Source: an archaeon
GTDB taxonomy: Archaea > Methanobacteriota > Methanobacteria > Methanobacteriales > Methanobacteriaceae
Direction: 5' to 3'
DNA length: 12,242 nucleotides
Assembly: GCA_024409165.1 (NCBI GenBank)
Contig: JAKSUE010000014.1
Location: 1-12,242, forward strand
The first letter of the stretch is position 1; each line of letters starts with the position of its first letter. A program made the position numbers and the translations under genes. Below are positions 1-6,115 of the stretch, piece after piece. The notes beneath the pieces are model-generated. The model did not search any database. It was not told where the DNA came from and saw only the letters and a list, made by a program, of their open reading frames with translations.

Positions 1-109
1 TAAATTTAAATAAAATATTAAATATAAACTCATTTAATTATTTTATTAATTATTTTTATCTTATTATTTTGATAATTATATTTATTATTTCTATTATTGG
101 TATGGTACT

Positions 110-448
110 ATGAAGCAAGTAATGGTCGTAAGAACTGATTTAAAGATGGGAAAAGGAAAAATAGCTGCACAATGTTGTCATGCTTCTCTTGGATCTTATA
201 AAAATTGTGATAAAGAAAAGATTAAGAAATGGGAAAATGAAGCTTATGCAAAAGTAGTTTTAAAAGTTCCATGTGTTGAAAAGTTATTTGAACTTAAACA
301 AGCAGCTATTGCAAATAATATAGCTAATTATTTAGTTACAGATGCTGGTCGCACACAAATTCCTGCATCTTCTGTCACCGTTTTAGGATTAGGTCCTGAT
401 GAAGATGAAATTTTAGATAAATTAACTGGTGATTTGAAGTTACTTTAA
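110..448 (+). CDS. pth2: Peptidyl-tRNA hydrolase, archaeal Pth2 type
   Basis: Pth2 cleaves the ester bond of peptidyl-tRNAs dropped from stalled ribosomes and so recycles tRNA in the cytoplasm. The 112-residue protein covers the whole family, which is usually about 115 residues. The family's N-terminal block is present: VVRTDLKMGKGKIAAQ at residues 6-21, followed by CCHAS with His24. The second conserved block, VTDAGRTQIPASS (residues 76-88), and GLGPDE near residues 93-98 are also there. There is no signal peptide or membrane segment. The ATG at 110 gives the normal family N-terminus (MKQVMVVRTDL). The ribosome binding site is poor, only GGT-like triplets just upstream. The gene stands alone; a T-rich spacer of about 300 bp follows. 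The family call is secure from sequence motifs. Confidence 0.95.
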   Translation: MKQVMVVRTDLKMGKGKIAAQCCHASLGSYKNCDKEKIKKWENEAYAKVVLKVPCVEKLFELKQAAIANNIANYLVTDAGRTQIPASSVTVLGLGPDEDEILDKLTGDLKLL

Positions 449-469
449 CTATTCTTTGTTTTATTTTTA

Positions 470-520
470 ATTAGTTTATTTTATTTTTTTATTTTATTTT
501 ATTTTATTTTTTATTATTTT
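470..520 (+). terminator. Probable T-tract terminator of pth2
   Basis: Within 25-70 bp of the pth2 stop codon the coding strand becomes almost pure T broken by single A residues, with several runs of five or more T. Archaeal RNA polymerase terminates on such oligo-T tracts without needing a stable hairpin. No convincing hairpin is present. Confidence 0.45.
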
Positions 521-701
521 ATTTGATAAATAATAATGTTTAATTAATATATTATGATTAATTTATTTATTTATGAATAGTTTTCATTGGATTATTTTTT
601 ATTTTATTTCTTTATTTTCACTATTTTTATAATAAATTATATAAATGTTAAAAATAAATATATTATTAATGCTATCTTAATAGTGTTTAGATTTTAAATT
701 T

Positions 702-720
702 TAAAATCATATTTATAATG
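702..720 (+). promoter_or_regulatory. Candidate TATA/BRE promoter for mfnE
   Basis: The sequence AAAATCATATTTATAATG contains a TATA-like core (ATATTTATA, 709-717) preceded by an A-rich BRE-like element. An archaeal start site about 25 bp downstream would fall near 738-742. The mRNA would then begin at or just before the GGTGAT ribosome binding site at 741-746 and have a very short leader. Such boxes are common by chance in this AT-rich DNA. Confidence 0.4.
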
Positions 721-740
721 TTAAAATTAGTTAATATCCT

Positions 741-746
741 GGTGAT
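741..746 (+). promoter_or_regulatory. Ribosome binding site that places the mfnE start at ATT 750
   Basis: GGTGAT matches the archaeal anti-Shine-Dalgarno complement GGAGGTGATC. The same hexamer precedes the zinc-ribbon gene by 4 nt (1499-1504, ATG 1509) and the separate N gene by 3 nt (minus strand, 9855-9860, ATG 9851). A start 3 nt downstream here is the ATT at 750. No ATG, GTG or TTG lies in frame nearby. Confidence 0.6.
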
Positions 747-749
747 ACT

Positions 750-1400
750 ATTATTGATTGGGTTATTAAGATTGGTGGAAGTTTATTTCCTAAAGATGCT
801 ATTGAACTTGCAAAATCTCTTGAAGGTCAGAATTGTTTAATAGTTGTGGGTGGAGGTGAATTTGCTAATCTTGTTAGAAAATATGATGATGAGATTGGTT
901 TTTCTAATGATATAACTCATGAAGTAGCTATTAATTCTATGGATATTTTAGCTAAATTAATGTATGATAAATTAGCATTTAGTGAACTTTGTTGTTCATT
1001 AGAGAGAGCTCAGAATATAGCTAACTCTGGTAAAATACCAATTATGCTTTGTAGTAAACTCATACTTGAAGAAGAATCTCTTAAACATTCTTGGGAGATT
1101 ACATCTGATTCTATTGCTGCTTTTATAGCTAATGAATTAGGTGCAAAACTTTTAATTGCTACAAATGTTGATGGTATTTATGATAAAGATCCATCTCAAG
1201 CAGATGCAAAATTTATTAATGATATTGGTGTTAAAAAACTACTATCTTTTGACGAATCATCAATTGACTTAATGTTGCCTGTTTTACTTAAAGAGTATGG
1301 ATTTGATTGTTATGTTGTAAATGGTAAAATTCCTGAAAGAGTTTTATCTATAATTAATGAGGAAGAATGTGATTTCCCTTATACATTTATACATAATTAA
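750..1400 (+). CDS. mfnE: MfnE-like amino acid kinase family protein (methanofuran biosynthesis), probable ATT start
   Basis: MfnE phosphorylates 5-(aminomethyl)furan-3-methanol phosphate during methanofuran synthesis and belongs to the amino acid kinase fold. Read from 750 it has 216 residues. It shows the N-terminal phosphate loop VIKIGGSLF (residues 5-13), the glycine-rich VVGGGEFAN (32-40), EITSDSIAA (about 116-124) and the substrate/nucleotide loop NVDGIYDKDP (139-148). The first ordinary start codon in frame is GTG at 846, but that would delete the essential KIGGS loop. Frame upstream is open only back to a TAA at 732-734. The only plausible initiator is ATT at 750 (or 753), because GGTGAT at 741-746 is 3 nt from 750, the same register as at other genes here. 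The start is therefore non-canonical or a sequencing/assembly error. MfnE rather than a paralogous kinase is inferred from lineage and motifs. Confidence 0.8.
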   Translation: MIDWVIKIGGSLFPKDAIELAKSLEGQNCLIVVGGGEFANLVRKYDDEIGFSNDITHEVAINSMDILAKLMYDKLAFSELCCSLERAQNIANSGKIPIMLCSKLILEEESLKHSWEITSDSIAAFIANELGAKLLIATNVDGIYDKDPSQADAKFINDIGVKKLLSFDESSIDLMLPVLLKEYGFDCYVVNGKIPERVLSIINEEECDFPYTFIHN

Positions 1401-1461
1401 TCTAATTTTTATTCATTTGTAAATCATAAGAATAATCAATGGTTATTTTTTAATGATTAAA

Positions 1462-1470
1462 TTTATATAA
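1462..1470 (+). promoter_or_regulatory. TATA box for the zinc-ribbon / aEF-1beta operon
   Basis: TTTATATAA matches the archaeal TATA consensus closely and sits 39 bp before the ATG at 1509. A start site about 25 bp downstream (near 1490) gives a leader of about 20 nt containing the GGTGAT ribosome binding site at 1499-1504. Confidence 0.65.
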
Positions 1471-1508
1471 AACAAAAAATAATATTTATATTATATTCGG
1501 TGATATAT

Positions 1509-1670
1509 ATGGAAAAAGTAGAATGTCAATCTTGTAAACAAGAAATACCTTTAATTGAACCTTATGTTCAATTTAAATGTCCAGAATGTGGTAAACTCAT
1601 CGCTAGATGTGAAAGCTGCCGTACTTTCGGTCACGCTTACAAATGTGAATGTGGTTTCGAAGGACCTTAA
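1509..1670 (+). CDS. Small zinc-ribbon protein (HVO_2753-like, 53 aa)
   Basis: This 53-residue protein carries eight cysteines as four paired knuckles: CQSC (residues 6-9), CPEC followed by G (24-28), CESC (34-37) and CECG (46-49). That makes it a double zinc-binding microprotein with archaeal CPxCG-type knuckles. Homologues are annotated as zinc-ribbon RNA-binding or DUF1610-type proteins. The molecular role is not settled; in haloarchaea a related protein affects swarming and biofilm formation. The start is the ATG 4 nt after GGTGAT (1499-1504), with a good TATA box upstream. The gene lies 48 bp before aEF-1beta on the same strand. That pairing recurs in Euryarchaeota and suggests a link to translation. 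Its codons are richer in C and G at third positions than most neighbours (for example the stretch 1600-1660), as in highly expressed genes. It is easily missed because of its size. Confidence 0.9.
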   Translation: MEKVECQSCKQEIPLIEPYVQFKCPECGKLIARCESCRTFGHAYKCECGFEGP

Positions 1671-1718
1671 GTAAAATTTAAAAATATTAACTAATTATTA
1701 TTTATTGGAGGAATGATT

Positions 1719-1982
1719 ATGGGAGAAGTTGTAGCAACTTTAAAAGTAATGCCGGAAAGTCCAGATGTAGATAGAGAAGCTTTAAAAGCAACTATTGAAG
1801 CAGATATTCCTGCTGAATTACACGAAATTACTGAAGAACCTATTGCTTTTGGTTTAGTAGCTTTAATCGTAGTTTTCATCGTTGAAGATGGTGAAGGCGG
1901 AACCGAACCTACTGAAGAATTCTGTGCTGGTCTCGAAGGAGTAGCTAGTGTAGAAATCACTGATACCAGAAGATTAATGTAA
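1719..1982 (+). CDS. ef1b: Translation elongation factor aEF-1beta
   Basis: aEF-1beta is the guanine nucleotide exchange factor that reloads aEF-1alpha with GTP during translation elongation. The 87-residue product starts MGEVVATLKVMPESPDVD, the classic archaeal aEF-1beta N-terminus. It contains EEPIAFGLVAL (about residues 39-49) and ends EITDTRRLM, as the family does. I prefer the ATG at 1719 over the one at 1713. GGAGG at 1707-1711 is 7 nt from 1719 but only 1 nt from 1713, and homologues begin MG-. Codon use is biased towards C-ending codons in places, consistent with high expression. It probably shares a transcript with the zinc-ribbon gene 48 bp upstream and is followed by a hairpin/T-tract terminator. 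Confidence 0.95.
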   Translation: MGEVVATLKVMPESPDVDREALKATIEADIPAELHEITEEPIAFGLVALIVVFIVEDGEGGTEPTEEFCAGLEGVASVEITDTRRLM

Positions 1983-1986
1983 TTTT

Positions 1987-2030
1987 AAAAAAGTTATCTT
2001 TTAACTTTTTTTAACTTTTTTTAACTTTTT
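1987..2030 (+). terminator. Hairpin plus triple TTAACTTTTT repeat after aEF-1beta
   Basis: AAAAAAGTTA (1987-1996) can pair with TAACTTTTTT (2002-2011) around a 5-nt loop. The decamer TTAACTTTTT is then repeated exactly three times in tandem (2001-2010, 2011-2020, 2021-2030), so alternative pairings and several T runs follow the stem. It starts 5 bp after the aEF-1beta stop codon and fits a strong terminator of a highly expressed operon. Confidence 0.7.
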
Positions 2031-2128
2031 TATCTTATTTTTTATTTTATTATTTATTTTAGCTATTTTTATTTTATTAACTTTTAACTTATTTTATATT
2101 TTTAATAATTTATTTAACGAGGTTAATT

Positions 2129-2710
2129 ATGAAATCTAATGATGAAAAATCAGATTTTGAAAAATATAAACATTTTGAAGAATATTGTTATTTAGATGAA
2201 GATATTCTTGAAATTCATGTTAGAGCAAATGATTTATGTCATAAATTAAATTTAATACCTCAAAGTGAACCTGATGCAAGACTTGAAGTTATGAAAGAAT
2301 TATTTGCTGAAATCGGGGAAAACCCTTCAATTAAATCTAATTTCAATTGTGATTTTGGTGAAAATATTTACATTGGAGATAATTTATTGTCCAACTATAA
2401 TTTAACTATTCTTGATTGTGCACCAGTCCGTATAGGTGATAATTGTATGATTGGGCCTAATGTTGGTATCTATACTGCTTCACATCCAATGACTGCTAAA
2501 GGAAGAAGAGATTGTCTTGTTAGTGGTACACCAATTACTATTGGAGATGATGTTTGGATTGGAGGTAATGTTGCGATTCTTCCAGGTGTTACTATTGGTA
2601 ATAATGTTATAATTGGTGCAGGTTCTGTGGTTAATAGTGATATTGAAGATAATTCTATTGCTGTTGGAAATCCTGCAAAAGTTATTAAAAAATTAGAAGC
2701 GAATGAATAA
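2129..2710 (+). CDS. Sugar/maltose O-acetyltransferase-like protein (LacA/Maa/NodL family, left-handed beta-helix)
   Basis: Enzymes of this family move an acetyl group from acetyl-CoA to a sugar hydroxyl in the cytoplasm. The 193-residue length fits the family (about 185-205). An N-terminal helical acceptor domain occupies roughly residues 10-65. Hexapeptide repeats forming the left-handed beta-helix follow (INI/IGD-type turns, residues about 78-170). The catalytic histidine is in YTASHP (His119). The typical C-terminus GAGSVV...AVGNPAKVIKKL covers about 163-189. The ATG at 2129 follows GAGGT (2119-2123) by 5 nt. The gene is not close to sugar genes, so the acceptor cannot be told. Surface polysaccharide or maltose/galactoside detoxification roles are both possible. 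The family call is secure; the substrate is unknown. Confidence 0.9.
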   Translation: MKSNDEKSDFEKYKHFEEYCYLDEDILEIHVRANDLCHKLNLIPQSEPDARLEVMKELFAEIGENPSIKSNFNCDFGENIYIGDNLLSNYNLTILDCAPVRIGDNCMIGPNVGIYTASHPMTAKGRRDCLVSGTPITIGDDVWIGGNVAILPGVTIGNNVIIGAGSVVNSDIEDNSIAVGNPAKVIKKLEANE

Positions 2711-2715
2711 TTAAT

Positions 2716-2782
2716 TTTTTTAGTTTTTTATTTTTATAATATTTTTTAGTTTTTTATTTTTATAATATTTTTTAGTTTTTTA
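2716..2782 (+). repeat. 26-bp T-rich tandem repeat, about 2.6 copies
   Basis: Two perfect units (2716-2741 and 2742-2767) and a 15-bp partial third (2768-2782) repeat the pattern T6-AG-T6-A-T5-ATAATA. It begins 5 bp after the acetyltransferase stop codon. Each unit brings three T runs, so it probably also serves as a reinforced oligo-T terminator. Confidence 0.85.
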
Positions 2783-2980
2783 TATTTTTGGGGACGGTCC
2801 TATTTTTTATTTATTTTTTAATTTCATTTTTTTAATTTCACTTAATTTTTTCACATTAATTATATTTTTTTAATTTAATTTTTATTATTTCACTTAAATA
2901 TTCTATTTATATTATTTATTCTTAATTTAAAACAATTTTACTACTTTAAATCAATATTGAAGTGATTTAGACTGCTAAAT

Positions 2981-3028
2981 TTAAATATAACTTTGTTTAA
3001 ATTAATTATTACGCACTTGATGTGGAGA
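2981..3028 (+). promoter_or_regulatory. Promoter and ribosome binding site of the TctA-family permease
   Basis: TTAAATATAA (2981-2990), preceded by CTAAAT, is TATA/BRE-like. A start site near 3010 leaves a leader of about 25 nt with GGAGA at 3024-3028, 7 nt before the ATG at 3036. The palindrome TCAATATTGA (2951-2960), inside the longer dyad AAATCA...TGATTT (2948-2968), lies just upstream and could be an operator. Confidence 0.45.
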
Positions 3029-3035
3029 TAAAGTT

Positions 3036-4286
3036 ATGTTTGATTTAGTAATAGCTTGCTTTTTAGGAATAGCTTGTGGAACTTTAACTGGTATGATACC
3101 TGGAATTCACGTGAATACTGCTGGTGCGATTATGTTTGCATCTTCTGCCTTTTTACTTGAGTTTATTTCTCCTGAGTTTTTATGTGTTGTTTTTGTTGCA
3201 ATGTCTATTGCACATGCTCTTATCGAATTTGTTCCATCTATGTTACTTGGAGTTCCTGAAGAAGGTTCTGCTACTTCTGTTTTGCCAGGTCATAGGATGG
3301 TTTTAGAAGGTAGATCAAAAGAAGCAATTCGTATTGTGTCTGTAGGTGGATTTGGAGCAATTGTAGTAGTTATTTTAATGCTTCCTGTATTTGCTATTGC
3401 TCTTCCATTTTTACAAGGAATTTCAAAACCTTATACTTGGATTATATTAACAGTTGGTTCTATATTCATGATTTACAAGTTAACAAATGGTCTTAGACCT
3501 TTCCTTTGGTCTTTGTTTCTGTTTATATTATCTGGTATTTTAGGTTGGTTAATGTTACAAACAACTATATCTTCAGGTCTTTCTTTAATGTGTACCTTTT
3601 CTGGATTATTTGGAATATCTACAATATTATTTAGTTTAAATGATAGTTCATTTATTCCTCATCAAAATCAGTTTTATGATTTTGTTGTTGATAAAGATAC
3701 AATTAAAAGTATTTTTGCAGGAGGTACAGCAGGAGCTATTTTAGGGTTTTTACCGGGTTTTGGACCTGCTCAAGGAAGTATAATTGCTCAAGGAATGTGT
3801 CAAACAAGTGATGATGGTGATGATACAAAAAACTTTTTACTTGCGAACAGTGGTCTTAACACCTCTGATACGCTTTTTTCATTAATCGCTATTTATTTGA
3901 TTGGGAATCCAAGAAGTGGAATCGCAGTATACATGTCATATCTTATTTCTGAATTTACAATTAGCCACCTTTTAATTTTCACCTTTGCATCACTTCTTGC
4001 TGTTGCTGTTTCCTTGATGATTTGTCTAAAATTAGGGGATAGTTTCTCTAAATTAATGCAAGGAGTAGATTATCGAAAATTATCCCTCTCAGTTATCATC
4101 CTTATGATAGTTATTTTATACATATTTGCGATAATCTATGAAGGACCAATCTTATATTTGACCTTAGCTTTAATCACATCAACTGCTATGGGCTTACTTC
4201 CTCACTATTTGGGAGTAAGTAAGTCTCATTTAATGGGTGTTTTAATTTTACCTGCTATTATAATTTATATTCAAATGTATATCTAA
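3036..4286 (+). CDS. Archaeal TctA-family membrane permease (COG1784-like)
   Basis: The 416-residue protein is almost entirely hydrophobic, with about ten predicted membrane segments. It shows the inverted double signature of the TctA/DUF112 family: GTLTGMIPGIHVNT (residues 15-28) in the first half and GGTAGAILGFLPGFGPAQGS (229-248) in the second. VPEEGSATSVLPGH (73-86) is also typical. Bacterial TctA is the large permease of tripartite tricarboxylate transporters and works with TctB and a periplasmic TctC. Neither partner is visible here, and archaeal members (shorter, about 400 against about 500 residues) usually occur alone. The substrate is therefore unknown; citrate or other organic acids would be a guess. 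The start is supported by GGAGA 7 nt upstream. The next gene begins 24 bp after the stop, so the two may share a transcript. Confidence 0.85.
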   Translation: MFDLVIACFLGIACGTLTGMIPGIHVNTAGAIMFASSAFLLEFISPEFLCVVFVAMSIAHALIEFVPSMLLGVPEEGSATSVLPGHRMVLEGRSKEAIRIVSVGGFGAIVVVILMLPVFAIALPFLQGISKPYTWIILTVGSIFMIYKLTNGLRPFLWSLFLFILSGILGWLMLQTTISSGLSLMCTFSGLFGISTILFSLNDSSFIPHQNQFYDFVVDKDTIKSIFAGGTAGAILGFLPGFGPAQGSIIAQGMCQTSDDGDDTKNFLLANSGLNTSDTLFSLIAIYLIGNPRSGIAVYMSYLISEFTISHLLIFTFASLLAVAVSLMICLKLGDSFSKLMQGVDYRKLSLSVIILMIVILYIFAIIYEGPILYLTLALITSTAMGLLPHYLGVSKSHLMGVLILPAIIIYIQMYI

Positions 4287-4310
4287 TAAAATAATGGTTT
4301 GGGTGGTTTA

Positions 4311-5984
4311 ATGTTTTATTCAATAAATTATGATAATAAAAATAAAAGAAATATTAAAGACATTAACGATCTTAAAAGAGATAATAATCGTAAACATAAT
4401 AATGACTCTCCAATTCATAATCAGGACTCTAGGATTAATGATGAAGAAAAAAAAAATAATTTAATTTTAAAAAATAATCCTAAAACTTATTTAAGTGAAA
4501 AAGAAGAGGATAATAGGTTTAAAGGCTATGGTGATGAGTTTAAAAGCACTAATAATGAGTTTAAAAGTGTTAATAATGAGTTTAAAAACTCTGATGATTT
4601 AGTTCCTAAATATGAAGTTTCTAAACCTAATTTTTCTAAAATAGAATTAAATGTATTAGAAGAACTAAGAGAAAATATTGTTGATTTAGCTATTTCTGAA
4701 AATATGTCTTCTTTTAATGAAAAACTTATTTTAGAAGATGTAAATCGTTTTTTAAAGAATAGATTTCCTAATTTAGATGAAATTAATAGAAAGATTCTTG
4801 CAAATAATATGTTTCAAGAATTAATTGGTTATGGTGAAATTGATAGTTTGATTAAAGATGATGATCTTGAAGAAATTATGGTGATTGGTGTTGGAAAACC
4901 TGTTTTTGTTTATCATAGAGAATATGGTATGATGGAAACCGATTTAATATTTGAAAATGAAGATAAAATACTTCGTATTATTGATTCTATAGCTCGTGAA
5001 GCTAATAGGAGAATTGACCAACAATCTCCAATTTTAGATGCAAGAATGAAAGATGGTTCACGTATTAATGCCACAATTGCACCATTATCTGCTGATGGGC
5101 CAACATTAACCATCCGTAAATTTAAAAAAGATCCTTTAACTATTGTTGATTTAATTAAATTTAATACACTTGATACTGATATTGCAGCTTTCTTCTGGCT
5201 CACTATTGATGGTTTAGGAGTCAAACCTGCTAATATTATCATATCTGGTGGAACAAGTTCTGGAAAAACAACTCTTCTTAATGCATTATCTGTTTTTATA
5301 AATCCAAAAGAACGTATTATCACTATTGAAGATACTCTTGAACTTCAATTTCACCATAAACACATTGTAAGAATGGAAGCAAGATCTGTAAATATTGAAA
5401 ATCAAGGAGAAATAACTATTGAAGATTTGGTAAAAAACTCTCTAAGACAACGTCCTGATAGAATAATTATTGGAGAAGTAAGAGGTTCTGAAGCAATAAC
5501 ATTATTCACAGCATTAAATACAGGACATTCTGGTTTTGGAACTTTACATGCAAATAATTCAAGAGAAACCATCTCCAGATTAATCCATGCTCCAATGTCT
5601 GTTCCTAAAATCATGATCTCATCAATTGATTATATTGTCATGGAAAAAAGAATTTATAAATCTGATGGTAAATCTTTTAGAAGAGTCACTGAAATAGATG
5701 AAGTTGTTGGAATGGAAGAAGGCACAATAAGTCTTAATAAATTGTTTAAATGGGACAGTGAAAGTGATAAATTCCAAAATGTCACAGTTTTAAGTAATAC
5801 TATTGAAAATTTAGCTAATTTAAAAGGAGTTTCTGTTAATAATTTAACTATTGAAATGGAAAATCGAAAAAAGATTTTAGACTATTTAGTTGAAAATGAT
5901 ATTTCTTCACTTGAAGATATATACTCTATTTTATCAAAATATTATCTAAATCCCAAGGCTTTATTAAATGAGTTAGGTCTTTGA
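4311..5984 (+). CDS. Type II/IV secretion-pilus ATPase (TadA/CpaF/GspE superfamily)
   Basis: This cytoplasmic hexameric motor would power assembly of a type IV pilus-like filament or secretion of surface proteins. Read from ATG 4311 it has 557 residues; GGTGGT (4302-4307) is 3 nt upstream. A TTG at 4299 is also possible but lacks a site. Residues 1-105 are Asn/Lys/Asp-rich low complexity with a seven-residue repeat. The conserved core follows: an N-terminal domain (about 115-295), then Walker A GGTSSGKT (313-320), Asp box ITIEDTLELQ (337-346), Walker B IIIGEVRG (385-392) and His box HSGFGTLHAN (406-415). All catalytic motifs are intact. The core resembles TadA/CpaF-type ATPases more than bacterial PilB, since no tetracysteine zinc motif is seen. 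The partner platform protein lies 131 bp downstream. No pilin or prepilin peptidase is in the window, so the filament is unknown. Confidence 0.9.
   Translation: MFYSINYDNKNKRNIKDINDLKRDNNRKHNNDSPIHNQDSRINDEEKKNNLILKNNPKTYLSEKEEDNRFKGYGDEFKSTNNEFKSVNNEFKNSDDLVPKYEVSKPNFSKIELNVLEELRENIVDLAISENMSSFNEKLILEDVNRFLKNRFPNLDEINRKILANNMFQELIGYGEIDSLIKDDDLEEIMVIGVGKPVFVYHREYGMMETDLIFENEDKILRIIDSIAREANRRIDQQSPILDARMKDGSRINATIAPLSADGPTLTIRKFKKDPLTIVDLIKFNTLDTDIAAFFWLTIDGLGVKPANIIISGGTSSGKTTLLNALSVFINPKERIITIEDTLELQFHHKHIVRMEARSVNIENQGEITIEDLVKNSLRQRPDRIIIGEVRGSEAITLFTALNTGHSGFGTLHANNSRETISRLIHAPMSVPKIMISSIDYIVMEKRIYKSDGKSFRRVTEIDEVVGMEEGTISLNKLFKWDSESDKFQNVTVLSNTIENLANLKGVSVNNLTIEMENRKKILDYLVENDISSLEDIYSILSKYYLNPKALLNELGL
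4536..4595 (+). repeat. 21-bp in-frame tandem repeat coding for EFKS(T/V)NN
   Basis: Two full units (4536-4556, 4557-4577) and a degenerate third (4578-4595) repeat GAGTTTAAAAG followed by a variable triplet and TAATAAT. They add seven-residue steps to the disordered N-terminal region of the ATPase. Copy number could vary without breaking the frame. Confidence 0.85.
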
Positions 5985-6076
5985 TATTTTAATATCTTTC
6001 CAAGTTTAAATAATTTTAATAACTCATTATTTTAATATAATTGATAGTTTATTTCTTTGCATATTGTTTTTATCAA

Positions 6077-6104
6077 TTATGAGTTATGAGTTATGAGTTA
6101 TGAT
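6077..6104 (+). repeat. Heptamer tandem repeat TTATGAG, four copies, in the TadC-like gene leader
   Basis: Copies lie at 6077-6083, 6084-6090, 6091-6097 and 6098-6104 (the last reads TTATGAT). The array ends directly at the ribosome binding site GGAGG (6105-6109). Each copy carries an ATG that opens a very short frame; the one at 6093 reads six codons and stops at 6111-6113, across the ribosome binding site. Confidence 0.85.
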
Positions 6105-6115
6105 GGAGGTTAAAT

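Larger units (their letters stand above)
449..749. other. AT-rich spacer between pth2 and mfnE
   Basis: No gene is visible on either strand. Just after pth2 (about 470-520) the plus strand has T-rich pentamer-like runs of the form TTTTA, which probably act as an archaeal oligo-T terminator. The 3' part holds a promoter-like box for mfnE around 709-717 and its ribosome binding site GGTGAT at 741-746. The rest is low-complexity A/T without recognisable structure. Confidence 0.6.
2711..3035. other. T-rich spacer with tandem repeats, a GC-rich palindrome and a promoter
   Basis: No gene is visible. In order the spacer holds a 26-bp T-rich tandem repeat (2716-2782), a GC island GGGGACGGTCC (2790-2800), about 150 bp of T-rich low-complexity DNA, a small palindrome TCAATATTGA (2951-2960), and a TATA-like box with ribosome binding site for the following permease gene. 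Confidence 0.7.

Noticed and set aside
743..842. Open frame from GTG 743 overlapping the 5' end of mfnE in another frame
   Set aside because: It gives a short leucine-rich peptide with no family likeness, while the other frame carries the conserved kinase N-terminus. It is a shadow frame.
846..1400. GTG at 846 as the start of the kinase gene
   Set aside because: It would cut off the KIGGS phosphate loop encoded at 768-782 and all of the first strand/helix, so it cannot be the biological start of a working amino acid kinase.
1713..1718. ATG at 1713 as start of aEF-1beta
   Set aside because: It lies only 1 nt after GGAGG, too close for initiation, and homologues begin at the MG- encoded from 1719.
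1691..1960. Reverse-strand open frame opposite aEF-1beta
   Set aside because: It is a Ser/Pro/Thr-rich antisense shadow of a well-recognised gene, without a ribosome binding site.
4299..4310. TTG at 4299 as start of the pilus ATPase
   Set aside because: The ATG at 4311 is a better start codon and has GGTGGT 3 nt upstream. Using TTG would place that ribosome binding site inside the coding region.
4913..5323. Reverse-strand open frame inside the pilus ATPase gene (and a second at 5402-5614)
   Set aside because: Both are antisense to intact ATPase motifs and have no family features or start signals.
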